This document shows, in pieces, positions 34,455 through 43,400 of a stretch of 64,000 bases of DNA. The translations under genes were made by a program, and so were the position numbers. Under the pieces are notes generated by a model that was given only the letters and a program-made list of their open reading frames with translations, had not been told where the DNA came from and did no database searches. Source of the DNA: Rhodoplanes sp. Z2-YC6860 (GTDB taxonomy: Bacteria; Pseudomonadota; Alphaproteobacteria; Rhizobiales; Xanthobacteraceae); the NCBI RefSeq assembly GCF_001579845.1, contig NZ_CP007440.1:6656029-6720028 (forward strand). Direction: 5' to 3'. Position 1 is the stretch's first letter, and every line of letters starts with the position of its first letter.

Positions 34455-35018
34455 CTACGGTTTCTTCGGCCAGACCCCGGCGCGTTCCAAAGTGTCCATC
34501 GCCTGGTCGGTGAATTCCGCCTTGGGCCCATCGCCGCCGATGACGAACATCAGGATCGCCTCCTGATTGGCGTCGCCCGGCGTGACGTTCTCAAATCGCC
34601 GGATGGCGCCGGGCGGAAACGAAATGACGTCGAGCGGATTGAGGTCGACCGCCTCGACCTTGCCCGACTCATTTTCCCAACTGGCGCGCCAGACACCCGT
34701 CATCGGAATGAACGTCTCGTTGGTGTCATGGTTGTGCATCATCGGGCCGTGGCCGGGCTTGGCGCGGCAGTAGCCGAGATTGAACCCTTCCGAAATCGGG
34801 ATCGCCGCAAGCCGCGACGCGTCGTCTCCGACCGGCGAGGTCATCGCATCGCCCGCGCCTTTCGGCGGCTGAAAGCCGATCACGTTGTACAAGGTGCGTT
34901 CGCAGCCCGGCATCTTGCTGTCGGGCAAGCCACCGTCCGAGCCCTTGAGGTCCTTGAACCGCGCAACACGCTTCATCATGTCGGCGCGCGAGATACCGAA
35001 TCTTGGCAGCGTTTCCAT
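34455..35018 (-). CDS. Cupin-domain protein
   Basis: 187 residues from ATG 35016-35018, favoured by AAAGGGAGACGGCC; an ATG nine codons earlier lacks such a site. Cupin motif 1 is present as HGPMMHNHDTNETF, giving His, His and Glu metal ligands; motif 2 is weaker around PPGAIRRFENV. Single-domain cupins are often dioxygenases, isomerases or sensors. The reaction is unknown. It is convergent with the GlcG-like gene and divergent from the binding-protein gene at 35191. Confidence 0.85.
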   Translation of the reverse strand: METLPRFGISRADMMKRVARFKDLKGSDGGLPDSKMPGCERTLYNVIGFQPPKGAGDAMTSPVGDDASRLAAIPISEGFNLGYCRAKPGHGPMMHNHDTNETFIPMTGVWRASWENESGKVEAVDLNPLDVISFPPGAIRRFENVTPGDANQEAILMFVIGGDGPKAEFTDQAMDTLERAGVWPKKP

Positions 35019-35190
35019 GGCCGTCTCCCTTTGCCCAACAATCACGCCCTGACTTTTGCTGGTGTGGGCAGAATCGATGGCCCACGCTGCATTCGGGCTT
35101 TTCGTCTCCGGTCGAAGTGCCTAGCATTCCCGGCAATTCGAGCGCTGGCAATGCCGGCGTCGGACAACGAATACAACCGGGGGAACGCTC

Positions 35191-36432
35191 ATGACACCAC
35201 AGCCGTGGATCCGCAGGACGTTGCTGAGCCTTGCAGCCCTTGCTGTGGCCGGCACCGCCGCACTGGCACAGGAGCCGATCAAGATCGGCTTCAGCGTTTC
35301 GCTGACCGGCGGGCTGGCATCGTCGGGCAAGGCGCACCTGCTCTCCCAGCAAATCTGGGAGAAGGAGACCAACGACAAAGGCGGTCTGCTCGGGCGGCCG
35401 GTCAAGCTCGTCTATTACGACGATCAGACCAACGCCTCGACCGTTCCCGGCATCTACGCCAAGCTTCTGGACGTCGACAAGGTCGACATCGTGATGGGCG
35501 CCGCCACCAACCTGATCGGCGCCGCGATGCCGCAGATCATGCAGCGCGGCAAGATGGTGATGGTGCTGCTCGCGCTCGGATCGAATGCAGAATTCAAATA
35601 TCCGAAGTACTTCCAGAGCGCGCCGTTCGGACCCGATCCCAAGAGCGTGCTGTCCGACGCTTTCTTCGAGGTCGCAAAGACGCTCAATCCTCGGCCGAAG
35701 ACCGTGGCGCTGGTCGGCGCCGACGCGGAATTCTCCAACAACGTGCTCACCGGCGCGCGCGAGAACGCCAAGAAACACGGCTTCGAGATTGTCTACGACC
35801 GGGCCTATCCGCCGTCGACCGTCGACTTCTCGCCCATTGTCCGAGCCATCCAGGCGACCAATCCCGATGTCGTCCTGCTCGCATCCTATCCGCCGGATTC
35901 GGTCGGCATGGTGCGCGCCGCAACCGAGCTCCGGCTCAAGACGCAGCTGTTCGGCGGCGCGATGGTCGGCATGCAATACGCCTCGCTGATCACGCAGCTC
36001 TCCGAGAAGCTCAACCGCGTCGTCAACTACCACTTCTTCGTGCCGAGTCCGAAGATGAACTTCCCCGGCATCGAAGACTTCCTGAAGAAGTATCAGTCAC
36101 AGGCCGCGGCCGCCGGCGTCGATCCGCTGGGCTTCTACCAGCCGCCCTTCGCCTACGCTGCGATGCAGGTTCTGGAGCAAGCCATCAAGGCGACCGGCGG
36201 CCTCAACGACGACAAGCTCGCCGAGTACATTCACAAGTCGACTTTCAATACGATCGTCGGCGACATCAAGTTCAACGAACTCGGCGAATGGGCCACCGCG
36301 CGCCCGATCATGGTGCAGTTCCAGAATGTCCAGGGCTCGGGCCTCGAGCAGTTCATGACCGGGCACCGGGAGGTCATCGTCTATCCTCCGCAATACAAGG
36401 ACGGCGAGTTGGAGCAGCCGTTCTCGAAGTAG
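35191..36432 (+). CDS. Branched-chain amino acid-type ABC binding protein (Peripla_BP_6)
   Basis: 413 residues with signal peptide (SLAALAVAGTAALAQ). The mature start EPIKIGFSVSLTGGLASSGK is the LivJ-type signature; later segments (VDIVMGAATNLIGAAMPQIM, VALVGADAEFSNNVLTG) trace both lobes. In soil alphaproteobacteria these receptors often bind aromatic acids as well as amino acids. No LivHMGF genes follow. An alcohol dehydrogenase gene starts 15 bases after its stop, suggesting a shared transcript. Confidence 0.9.
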   Translation: MTPQPWIRRTLLSLAALAVAGTAALAQEPIKIGFSVSLTGGLASSGKAHLLSQQIWEKETNDKGGLLGRPVKLVYYDDQTNASTVPGIYAKLLDVDKVDIVMGAATNLIGAAMPQIMQRGKMVMVLLALGSNAEFKYPKYFQSAPFGPDPKSVLSDAFFEVAKTLNPRPKTVALVGADAEFSNNVLTGARENAKKHGFEIVYDRAYPPSTVDFSPIVRAIQATNPDVVLLASYPPDSVGMVRAATELRLKTQLFGGAMVGMQYASLITQLSEKLNRVVNYHFFVPSPKMNFPGIEDFLKKYQSQAAAAGVDPLGFYQPPFAYAAMQVLEQAIKATGGLNDDKLAEYIHKSTFNTIVGDIKFNELGEWATARPIMVQFQNVQGSGLEQFMTGHREVIVYPPQYKDGELEQPFSK

Positions 36433-36447
36433 ATTGACGGGAATTCC

Positions 36448-37554
36448 ATGATGCAAATCACGGCTGCCGTGGCGCGCGAACGATTCGGCGCCTTCTCGGT
36501 CGAGCAGGTCGAGCTGACCGATCCGAGGCCCGATGAGCTGCTGGTGAAGATCGTCGCCAGCGGCATGTGCCAGACCGACCAGCACGGGCGCGACGGCTAT
36601 TACAACACGCCGCTGCCCGCGGTGTTCGGCCACGAGGGCGCGGGTGTCGTTGCCGCGGTCGGCAGCGGCGTGACCGGCTTTGCGCCGGGCGATCACGTGG
36701 TGATGTCGTTTCCGTGGTGCGGCGCCTGCCCCAATTGCCGGAGGCAGATGCACGCCCATTGCCAGAAAAGCTTCGATCTCAAGATGAACGGCACCCGCGC
36801 CGACGGCTCCACGCTGATCAGCCAAAGCGGCAGGCCGATCTACAGCGCGTTCTTCCAGCAGTCATCGTTTGCGACTCACGCCATCGCCAACCAGCGCTTT
36901 GCCGTGAAGGTCCGAAGCGACGCACCGCTCGAACTGCTCGGGCCGTTCGCTTGCAGCGGCCAGACCGGCGCGGGCGCCGTCTTCAACACCATGCAGCCGC
37001 AGCCCGGCGATTCGTTTGCCGTGTTCGGCGTCGGCGCCGTGGGCCTGTCCGGCCTGATGGCGGCGAAAATTGCCGGCTGCGATCCGATCATCGCGGTCGA
37101 CGTGCACGACAAGCGCCTGGCGCTCGCGCGCGAGCTCGGTGCCACGCACACCATCAACAACACCGGACGCACCGACGTGGTGTCGAAGATCCGCGCAATC
37201 ACCGGCGACGGCGTGCGTTTCTCGCTGGAGACATCGGCGCTGGCTCCGGTGCTGCGTGAGGCCGTCGAGGCGTTGATGCCGGCCGGTGCCTGCATCCTGC
37301 TCGGCAGCGCCCGCGCCGGCACGGAAGTGTCGCTGGAAATGCCATTCCTGCAGAACGGCCGGAAGGTCCACGGCATCATGCAGGGCGAAAGCCAACCGCA
37401 GGAGTTCATCCCGCGGCTGGTCGATCATCTGATGCGCGGCGAGATGCCGGTCGACCGGATGATCACGTTCTATCCGTTGGCCGACATCAACCGGGCCGCG
37501 CTGGATTCGACCAACGGCACGACGATCAAGCCGGTGCTGCGGATGCCAGGATAG
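36448..37554 (+). CDS. Zinc-dependent alcohol dehydrogenase (aryl/AdhC-like)
   Basis: 368 residues. The catalytic-zinc ligands are Cys in GMCQTDQHG, His in FGHEGAG and Cys in FACSGQTGAG. The structural zinc site is CGACPNCRRQMHAHC. The Rossmann fold reads FGVGAVGLSGLMAAK, with an Asp (VDVHDKR) that favours NAD over NADP. The pattern is that of class III/aryl-alcohol (XylB-like) dehydrogenases. It probably oxidises an alcohol in the cytosol. Linked to the upstream binding protein by a 15-base gap. Confidence 0.92.
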   Translation: MMQITAAVARERFGAFSVEQVELTDPRPDELLVKIVASGMCQTDQHGRDGYYNTPLPAVFGHEGAGVVAAVGSGVTGFAPGDHVVMSFPWCGACPNCRRQMHAHCQKSFDLKMNGTRADGSTLISQSGRPIYSAFFQQSSFATHAIANQRFAVKVRSDAPLELLGPFACSGQTGAGAVFNTMQPQPGDSFAVFGVGAVGLSGLMAAKIAGCDPIIAVDVHDKRLALARELGATHTINNTGRTDVVSKIRAITGDGVRFSLETSALAPVLREAVEALMPAGACILLGSARAGTEVSLEMPFLQNGRKVHGIMQGESQPQEFIPRLVDHLMRGEMPVDRMITFYPLADINRAALDSTNGTTIKPVLRMPG

Positions 37555-37654
37555 CTCGCTCCGCTGCGGTTTCCGCCCTTGCGCTGGATCAATGTGTCCG
37601 GCTCCAGGTCGGGTGATGCTTTCCAGTGTGACAGCCATTTTGGGGAGCAAACCT

Positions 37655-38101
37655 ATGTACAGGAATATCCTGATTGCCACCGACGGCTCGGAGCTGGCGC
37701 ACAAGGCGGTCGATCATGGGATCGGACTTGCGAAATCGGTGGGCGCCAAGGTGACCGCCGTGGTGGTCGAGACACCGTTCAACGTGTTCGCCGTTCCGGC
37801 CTCGCGCACGGCGCAGATCTCGCGAGAGTTCGAACACCACAACGAGGCGATCAAACAGCACGCCGCCAAGGTGCTGGGCGACGTCGCAAACGCAGCGAAA
37901 AAGGCCGGGCTCAGCTGCGACACCGTGCAGGTTGAGCACGAGCAGCCCTACGAGGCGATCATCAAGACCGCCGAAGACAAAGGCTGCGACGCCATCGTGA
38001 TGGCCTCGCATGGCCGAAGCGGCATCTCGGCGGTGTTGCTCGGCAGCGTCACCAACAAGGTGCTGACTCACACGGCCATTCCGGTGGTGGTGGTCCATTG
38101 A
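37655..38101 (+). CDS. Universal stress protein (UspA family)
   Basis: 148 residues from ATG 37655, with TTGGGGAGCAAACC ahead; upstream in-frame codons are not coding-like. N-terminal MYRNILIATDGSELAHKAV and the ATP-binding signature ASHGRSGISAVLLGSVTN (G-x2-G-x9-G-S) identify an ATP-binding single-domain Usp. Usp proteins support survival under starvation or oxidant stress. No EcfG-type promoter was found ahead of it. Confidence 0.92.
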   Translation: MYRNILIATDGSELAHKAVDHGIGLAKSVGAKVTAVVVETPFNVFAVPASRTAQISREFEHHNEAIKQHAAKVLGDVANAAKKAGLSCDTVQVEHEQPYEAIIKTAEDKGCDAIVMASHGRSGISAVLLGSVTNKVLTHTAIPVVVVH

Positions 38102-38196
38102 GCCGTATCGCTGCGGCGCCTGGGACTCTCCGGGCGCGCCGCGCTATCGTTCCCGCCGTGCCGCCGGACAGAGCGGCCTCACGGAGGAGACCACTC

Positions 38197-38697
38197 ATGA
38201 CTGCTGCCACTCGTATTGTGTTCGCAGGCTTGGCCTGCGCTCTGGCCGGCGCCGTTGCGGCCCCTGCGTCGGCGCAGACGCTGACCCACAAGGACATCTC
38301 GGTCGATGCCGCGGTGATCATTGCCACCACCGCGATGGCGGACTGCAAGGCCAAGGGCTGGCCGGTGTCGGTCGCCGTTGTCGGACGCTCCGGCGAACTG
38401 ATCCTGCACATGCGCGGCGACGGCACCGGACCGCACACCATGGATAACAGCTTCCGCAAGGCCTACACGGCACGCACCACGCGTCAGCCGTCGGGCGAGC
38501 TTGCCAAGCGGCTGAAGGCCGATCCGCAGCTGTCGCTGATCATGCTGCCGAACGTGGTTGCGGCGCAGGGCGCCTTGCCGATCAAGATCGGCGACGAGGT
38601 GGTCGGCGCGGCCGGCGCCTCGGGCGCGCCCGGCGGCGAGAAGGACGAGGCCTGCATCCAGACCGGACTCGACAAGGTCAAGGATCAGCTCAAATAG
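38197..38697 (+). CDS. GlcG/HbpS-family protein, copy 2
   Basis: 166 residues from ATG 38197, preceded by CGGAGGAGACC. Signal peptide ends VAAPASAQ. The core RGDGTGPHTMDNSFRKAYTA and GALPIKIGDEVVGAAGASG match the copy at 33881-34378, so the two are paralogues separated by about 4 kb of unrelated genes. Periplasmic small-molecule or haem binding is likely by family, not shown here. Confidence 0.88.
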   Translation: MTAATRIVFAGLACALAGAVAAPASAQTLTHKDISVDAAVIIATTAMADCKAKGWPVSVAVVGRSGELILHMRGDGTGPHTMDNSFRKAYTARTTRQPSGELAKRLKADPQLSLIMLPNVVAAQGALPIKIGDEVVGAAGASGAPGGEKDEACIQTGLDKVKDQLK

Positions 38698-38743
38698 CCA
38701 CACGCAATAGTCATAAGATTGTCTTCAGTTTGACGCATCGGAT

Positions 38744-38773
38744 ATCCCTCTCCCGCGATCAAGGGAGAGGGAT
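38744..38773 (+). terminator. Hairpin after the second GlcG-like gene
   Basis: ATCCCTCTCCC (38744-38754) pairs perfectly with GGGAGAGGGAT (38763-38773) around an 8-base loop, 46 bases beyond the stop. A T-rich tail is lacking, so it may be an RNA-stabilising or repeat-derived hairpin. Confidence 0.45.
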
Positions 38774-38892
38774 AGGTCTGTTGCGCACCACAGCTTCCCT
38801 CACGCAAATGTGCCTCGCCGCCGCCCTATTTTACGCAACTTGTATGCTAGTCTGAGCATTGGATGCGGTGTCGTTAGCCTGAGGAATTCCCG

Positions 38893-39573
38893 ATGCGTCT
38901 TGTTCGCCTGTTCGGCGCGGCGCTCACTGGTGTGTTGTTCTCGCTCAGTGCGTTGCCCGCGTCCGCCCGCCTGCTCATCGAAATCGACAAGTCCAGCCAA
39001 CAGATGACCGTCTCGCGCGACGGCCGCGAGCTTTACGTCTGGCCGGTATCCACCGGCATCGCGCGCTACGACACGCCGTCCGGCCAGTACACGCCGTTCC
39101 GCATGGAGAAGGACCACTTCAGCCGCGAGTGGGACGACGCACCGATGCCGAACTCGATCTTCTTCACCCAGCGAGGCCATGCCATCCACGGCACCGATCA
39201 CGTCCGTGCCATCGGCCGGCCTGCGTCGCACGGCTGCGTGCGGCTGAGCCGCGCCAACGCCAGCGTGCTGTGGGATCTGGTGAAGCAGGAAGGCATGCCC
39301 AACACCCGCGTGGTGTTGATGGGCGAGGTGCCCGCCGCGGGCGAGCCCGCGATCACGCGCCGTGGACCGGCCTATGGCGATCAGCCCGCTTATGCCAACG
39401 ACAACTGGTCCAATAGCGCACCGCAATCGTCGCGCTACGAGTCTGCGCCGCGCACCGGTTTCTGGGTGCGGCAGCCGGATGGCTCGCGCGTGTTCTACGA
39501 CAGCGAGCGGACCTACAACCCGCCGCCTCCGCCCTCGCCGTTCTTCTTCCCAGGGCGGCCTCCCGGCTGGTGA
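38893..39573 (+). CDS. L,D-transpeptidase (YkuD family)
   Basis: 226 residues with signal peptide ending LSALPASA. The catalytic YkuD motif is complete: the His in AIHGTD and, further on, ASHGCVRLS with the nucleophilic Cys and following Arg. A C-terminal tail of ~80 residues is rich in Tyr, Asn and Pro and ends in PPPPPSPF-type proline runs. It forms 3-3 cross-links in peptidoglycan or anchors proteins to it, in the periplasm. It stands alone between a hairpin and the DUF350 gene. Confidence 0.92.
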   Translation: MRLVRLFGAALTGVLFSLSALPASARLLIEIDKSSQQMTVSRDGRELYVWPVSTGIARYDTPSGQYTPFRMEKDHFSREWDDAPMPNSIFFTQRGHAIHGTDHVRAIGRPASHGCVRLSRANASVLWDLVKQEGMPNTRVVLMGEVPAAGEPAITRRGPAYGDQPAYANDNWSNSAPQSSRYESAPRTGFWVRQPDGSRVFYDSERTYNPPPPPSPFFFPGRPPGW

Positions 39574-39725
39574 TCAAGCCTTAACACGGTCCCAACAAAG
39601 CTGTTGTCGGACTGCCGACAGAGGTCGCCGGCCTGCCTTTGTTTTGATATAAGGCAGGTCGGCTTCGCGTTTTGATTTCTACGAAGCCACAGTGCCTTTT
39701 GTCGGCGCGATTGCAACAGGGCTTC

Positions 39726-40130
39726 ATGATTCCAACCTCATTGGCGGGACTGCCGGCATTCGCGGGTTATTTCGCCGCTGCCATGGTGCTCTCGATGGTC
39801 TTCGTGATCGCTTATACGGCGATCACGCCGTTTCATGAGATTGATCTGATCCGGCACGGAAACTCGGCCGCCGCGATTCAGATCGGGCTCGGGCTGGTCG
39901 GCTTCTCGATTCCGCTCGCGAGCGCAATCTATCATTCCGCCAACATCATCGACTGCGTCGTGTGGGGCGTCGTGGCGCTGCTGACGCAATTGATCGCTTA
40001 CGGGCTGGCGCGGCTGACGGTGCCCAATCTCGCCGACGACATCGCCAAGGCGAGTGTCGCGCCTGCGATCTGGCTCGGATGCATCTCGATTGCTTCGGGC
40101 ATCATCAGCGCCGCCTGCATGAGCTACTGA
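39726..40130 (+). CDS. DUF350 membrane protein (YjfL-like)
   Basis: 134 residues from ATG 39726 (MIPTSLAGLPAFAG). Four membrane segments, with the DUF350 pattern EIDLIRHGNSAAAIQIGLGLVGFSIPL between spans 1 and 2 and a second half of similar design. It starts the three-gene set DUF350 - small exported protein - glutathionylspermidine synthase-like, the same order as E. coli yjfL-yjfM-yjfC. The function of this module is not established. Confidence 0.88.
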   Translation: MIPTSLAGLPAFAGYFAAAMVLSMVFVIAYTAITPFHEIDLIRHGNSAAAIQIGLGLVGFSIPLASAIYHSANIIDCVVWGVVALLTQLIAYGLARLTVPNLADDIAKASVAPAIWLGCISIASGIISAACMSY

Positions 40131-40135
40131 GCCTC

Positions 40136-40378
40136 ATGAAACGCACGCAGATGATCATGCTGTTCGCCGGAGGGACCGCGCTGGCCGGAGTCTATGCGCA
40201 TAACGAAAACCAGAACTGCCGACCCGACGCCATGAATGAAAACGCGTCAAACTGCTCCCGAAGCAGCATCCATCACTATTCCAGCTGGGGCGGCGGGACC
40301 GGTTCGTCCTCGTCCAACTCGGTCGCACGCGGCGGCTTCGGCGCCATGGGCTCGTTCCACGGCGGCGGCCGCAGCTGA
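40136..40378 (+). CDS. Small exported protein, YjfM/YgiB-like position
   Basis: 80 residues from ATG 40136, five bases after the DUF350 stop. Short N-terminal hydrophobic segment (MIMLFAGGTALAGVYAH), two Cys residues (QNCRPD and SNCSRS) and a Gly/Ser-rich tail ending in GFGAMGSFHGGGRS. It resembles the short form of DUF1190 (YgiB/YjfM) proteins in that tail and above all in position. The assignment leans on gene order, and sequence similarity is only partial. Confidence 0.65.
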   Translation: MKRTQMIMLFAGGTALAGVYAHNENQNCRPDAMNENASNCSRSSIHHYSSWGGGTGSSSSNSVARGGFGAMGSFHGGGRS

Positions 40379-40393
40379 TCACATCGCCTCGAC

Positions 40394-41545
40394 ATGCAAC
40401 GATTGACCATTGCGCCGCGCACGGGCTGGCAAGACCAGGCGCGGAGCATGGGCTTCCTTTATCACACGGCCGATGGCGAGCCTTACTGGGACGAAAGCGC
40501 CTGCTACACGTTCTCGCTGTCCGAGATCGAAGATCGCATCGAAGCGGCCACCAGCGAGCTCAACTCGCTCTGCCTGGAGCTGGTCGATCGTTACTGCCGC
40601 GACGAAAGCTATCTCACGAAATTGCGTCTGCCGCGCCATGCGTGGGATGTGATCGCCGCGAGCTGGAACAGCAAAGCGCCTTCGCTGTATGGGCGATTCG
40701 ACTTCGCCTATGACGGCGTCAATCCGCCGAAGCTTCTCGAGTTCAATGCCGATACACCGACCGCGCTGTTCGAAGCCGCGGTGTTCCAGTGGTATTGGTT
40801 GTGCGATCAGCGCGGCAAAGCGTTGCCGGCCGATGCCGACCAATTCAACTCGATCCATGAGAAGCTGATCGAGCGCTGGAAGGCGATCGCACCGGGGCGT
40901 TCGCTGCATCTCGCCTGCATGACGCAAAGCACGGAAGACGTCGGCAACGTGGCTTACATCGAAGACTGCGCCCGCCAAGCCGGGCTCTCGACACGCCGCC
41001 TCGACGTCGCCGAGATCGGCCTGCGAAGCGGCCGGTTTCTCGACCGCGACAACCGCGAGATCGAGTTGCTGTTCAAGCTTTATCCCTGGGAATTCATGTT
41101 TGCGGATGCGTTCGGATCGTCACCCGCGATGCAGCGCACGCAATTCGTCGAGCCGGCCTGGAAGGCGCTGCTGTCCAACAAGGGCATGCTCGCGCTGCTC
41201 TGGGAGATGGAGAGTGGGCATCCCAATCTGCTGCCAGCCTGCTTCGCAAACGATGCAAACGCCGCGTCGATCGGCGAGCGCTATGCGCATAAGCCGATCT
41301 GGTCGCGGGAGGGCGCCAACACGCTTTTGGTCGACGGCGGCATCGTGCTGGGCCAGACCGGCGGCACCTATGGAGCCGAAGGCTTCATCCGCCAGGCGTT
41401 GGCCGACATCCCGCCATTCGACGGCAACTATCCGGTGCTCGGAAGCTGGCTGATCGGCGATCTGGCCGCAGGCTTAGGCATCCGCGAAGACAAGTCGCGG
41501 ATCACCGGCCACCGCTCGCGATTCATTCCGCACGCGATCGTTTGA
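40394..41545 (+). CDS. Glutathionylspermidine synthase-like ATP-grasp protein (YjfC-like)
   Basis: 383 residues, the size of YjfC/YgiC. Opening PRTGWQDQARSMGFLYHT and the block PPKLLEFNADTPTALFEAAV with the conserved LEFNADTPT are diagnostic. The ATP-grasp end is EGANTLLVDGGIVLGQTGGTYG. YgiC/YjfC proteins lack the amidase domain of true glutathionylspermidine synthases and their ligation product is unknown. It is the last gene of the module begun by DUF350, with a 15-base gap to the small exported gene. Confidence 0.9.
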   Translation: MQRLTIAPRTGWQDQARSMGFLYHTADGEPYWDESACYTFSLSEIEDRIEAATSELNSLCLELVDRYCRDESYLTKLRLPRHAWDVIAASWNSKAPSLYGRFDFAYDGVNPPKLLEFNADTPTALFEAAVFQWYWLCDQRGKALPADADQFNSIHEKLIERWKAIAPGRSLHLACMTQSTEDVGNVAYIEDCARQAGLSTRRLDVAEIGLRSGRFLDRDNREIELLFKLYPWEFMFADAFGSSPAMQRTQFVEPAWKALLSNKGMLALLWEMESGHPNLLPACFANDANAASIGERYAHKPIWSREGANTLLVDGGIVLGQTGGTYGAEGFIRQALADIPPFDGNYPVLGSWLIGDLAAGLGIREDKSRITGHRSRFIPHAIV

Positions 41546-41674
41546 TTCTGGAGCAAGGTGCGGCGCTGTGTCCGCGCGAAATCAGACGGTCAGGACAGCA
41601 CTGCTGACTTTTTAGCGGTGGCACCCGCGGCCATGCTCGCCTTCGGGCGACCAACAGACAACCGGGGAAGGCCG

Positions 41675-42649
41675 ATGAGGGCGCGGGATGTTGCCGTGAT
41701 GCTGGCCGTCATGCTCTCGGGCATGACGGGTGTTCGAGCCGAAACCTATCCGTCGAAACCAATCACACTGATCGTGCCATTCCCGGCGGGCGGCCCGACC
41801 GACACCGTGGCGCGCCTGATGAGCGAACACATGAGCCGGACGCTCGGCCAGTCGATCCTCGTCGAGACCGTGACCGGCGCCGGCGCCACCATCGGCATCG
41901 GGCGCGTCATCAGCGCGCCGCCCGACGGCTACATGCTCAGCATCGGCAACTGGACGAGCCATGTCGGCGCGCCGGCCATCTACCCGGTGCCGTGGAATCC
42001 GGTGAACGATCTCGAGGCGATCGTGCGGCTGCCGGTGTCATCGCTGATGATTGTCGGCCGCGAGTCGCTGCCGGCCAAAGACGCCAAGGAGCTGATCGCC
42101 TGGCTCAAGGCGAAGTCCGAGCCCGCGACCGCGGCAAGCGTCGGCGCCGGCTCCGGCGCTCATGTCTGCGGGCTATACTTCGCGCAGAAGACCGGCACCA
42201 GGCTGCAATTCGTGTTCTATCGCGGCGGCGCGCCCGCGATGCAGGACATGCTGGCCGGCACGATCGACACCATGTGCGCCGAGGCGTCGCAGACGCTGGC
42301 GCATGTGACAGCGCACAAGATGAAAGCCTTCGCCGTGATGGGGCGGCAGCGCTACGCCGGATTGCCCGACGTGCCGACCATGGAGGAGATGGGAATCTCC
42401 GGCATGGACATTTCGTTCTGGCACGGGCTTTGGGCGCCGAAAGGCACGCCGAAGGATGTCGTCAACACGCTCAATGCCGCTGCCGTGAAGGCACTCGCCG
42501 ATCCTGCGGTGCGGGAGCGCGTCGCCGCGCTTGGCATGAGCATTCCCGACAAGGCGCAGCTCACGCCGCAGGCGCTGCACGACTTTCACAAGGCCGAGGT
42601 CGACAAGTGGTGGCCGATCATCAAGTCGTACAACATCAAGATTCAGTAG
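41675..42649 (+). CDS. TTT receptor (Bug/TctC family)
   Basis: 324 residues from ATG 41675 (GGGGAAGGCCG upstream); in-frame codons further upstream do not encode a signal peptide, whereas this start gives DVAVMLAVMLSGMTGVRA. The mature start ETYPSKPITLIVPFPAGGPTD is the classical Bug sequence, with LQFVFYRGGAPAMQD later on. The ligand is probably an organic acid. It stands alone, convergent with the SnoaL-like gene (19-base gap), with no permease. Confidence 0.92.
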   Translation: MRARDVAVMLAVMLSGMTGVRAETYPSKPITLIVPFPAGGPTDTVARLMSEHMSRTLGQSILVETVTGAGATIGIGRVISAPPDGYMLSIGNWTSHVGAPAIYPVPWNPVNDLEAIVRLPVSSLMIVGRESLPAKDAKELIAWLKAKSEPATAASVGAGSGAHVCGLYFAQKTGTRLQFVFYRGGAPAMQDMLAGTIDTMCAEASQTLAHVTAHKMKAFAVMGRQRYAGLPDVPTMEEMGISGMDISFWHGLWAPKGTPKDVVNTLNAAAVKALADPAVRERVAALGMSIPDKAQLTPQALHDFHKAEVDKWWPIIKSYNIKIQ

Positions 42650-42668
42650 GACTTGATCAGAACTTGGC

Positions 42669-43259
42669 TCACGCTCCCTTGAGCCACTCCGCGTAGCGCT
42701 GCTTGAGTGCTTCGGTCTCGGCCCGTCCGTCGTAATGCACCGGCTCGGCCAGCGAGCGGCCCGCAGCGTGGACCCGATAGGCCATGTAGCGGTACGGAGC
42801 GGGATATTTCTGCGCATTCGCGCCGGCCATCATGGCGTCGAACTTCGGCGACGGCTCGACCGGGTCGAGACGGTCCTTTTCGTACAGCGCCGCACGTTCG
42901 ATCATGCGCCAGACACCGCCGCGACGTTCGAGGCGATCCAGGAAGCGGCCGTTGGAGGTAAGATCCGTCGCAATGCCATCGATGGTCTGGCGGACCAGAA
43001 TGGCGACGCTCGTTTCGGCCGTGGCGCGCGCACCGTTCACCGAGACTCGCGCCGGCCACAGCAGATGCTTGGCCTCGCTGCCCCTGCCGAAGTTGCGCTG
43101 GCAGTGCGCGACGAATTCCGGATAAGGCCCGCGAAACCACGACACCGCGATCTCGCCTCCGGCATGAAAGATCGCCAAGAGATCATCCCATTTGCCCTGG
43201 TCGCGGGCGAAACCCCAGGCCTGGACAAGTTCGGCGCAAATGGTCTTGTCGCTGTCCAT
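42669..43259 (-). CDS. SnoaL-like (NTF2-fold) protein
   Basis: 196 residues. The beginning (ICAELVQAWGFARDQGKWDDLLAIFHAGGEIAVSW in outline) and the block GRFLDRLERRGGVWRMIERA fit the SnoaL_4/ring-hydroxylating small-subunit-like NTF2 fold. Such proteins act as polyketide cyclases, isomerases or uncharacterised binding proteins. No signal peptide. The function is open; the fold assignment is fairly secure. Confidence 0.75.
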   Translation of the reverse strand: MDSDKTICAELVQAWGFARDQGKWDDLLAIFHAGGEIAVSWFRGPYPEFVAHCQRNFGRGSEAKHLLWPARVSVNGARATAETSVAILVRQTIDGIATDLTSNGRFLDRLERRGGVWRMIERAALYEKDRLDPVEPSPKFDAMMAGANAQKYPAPYRYMAYRVHAAGRSLAEPVHYDGRAETEALKQRYAEWLKGA

Positions 43260-43400
43260 GCAAGGCCTTGTTGGGTTCGCCTGCTGTGGAATTGCAGGGG
43301 ATAAACCGGTGGCGGGAAGCCCCAGATCCGGGGATAAGCCTGTCTATATCGTGTTGATAATTGTTGTGGAAGATCGCCCCCCGGCCGTGCATAAACCGCT

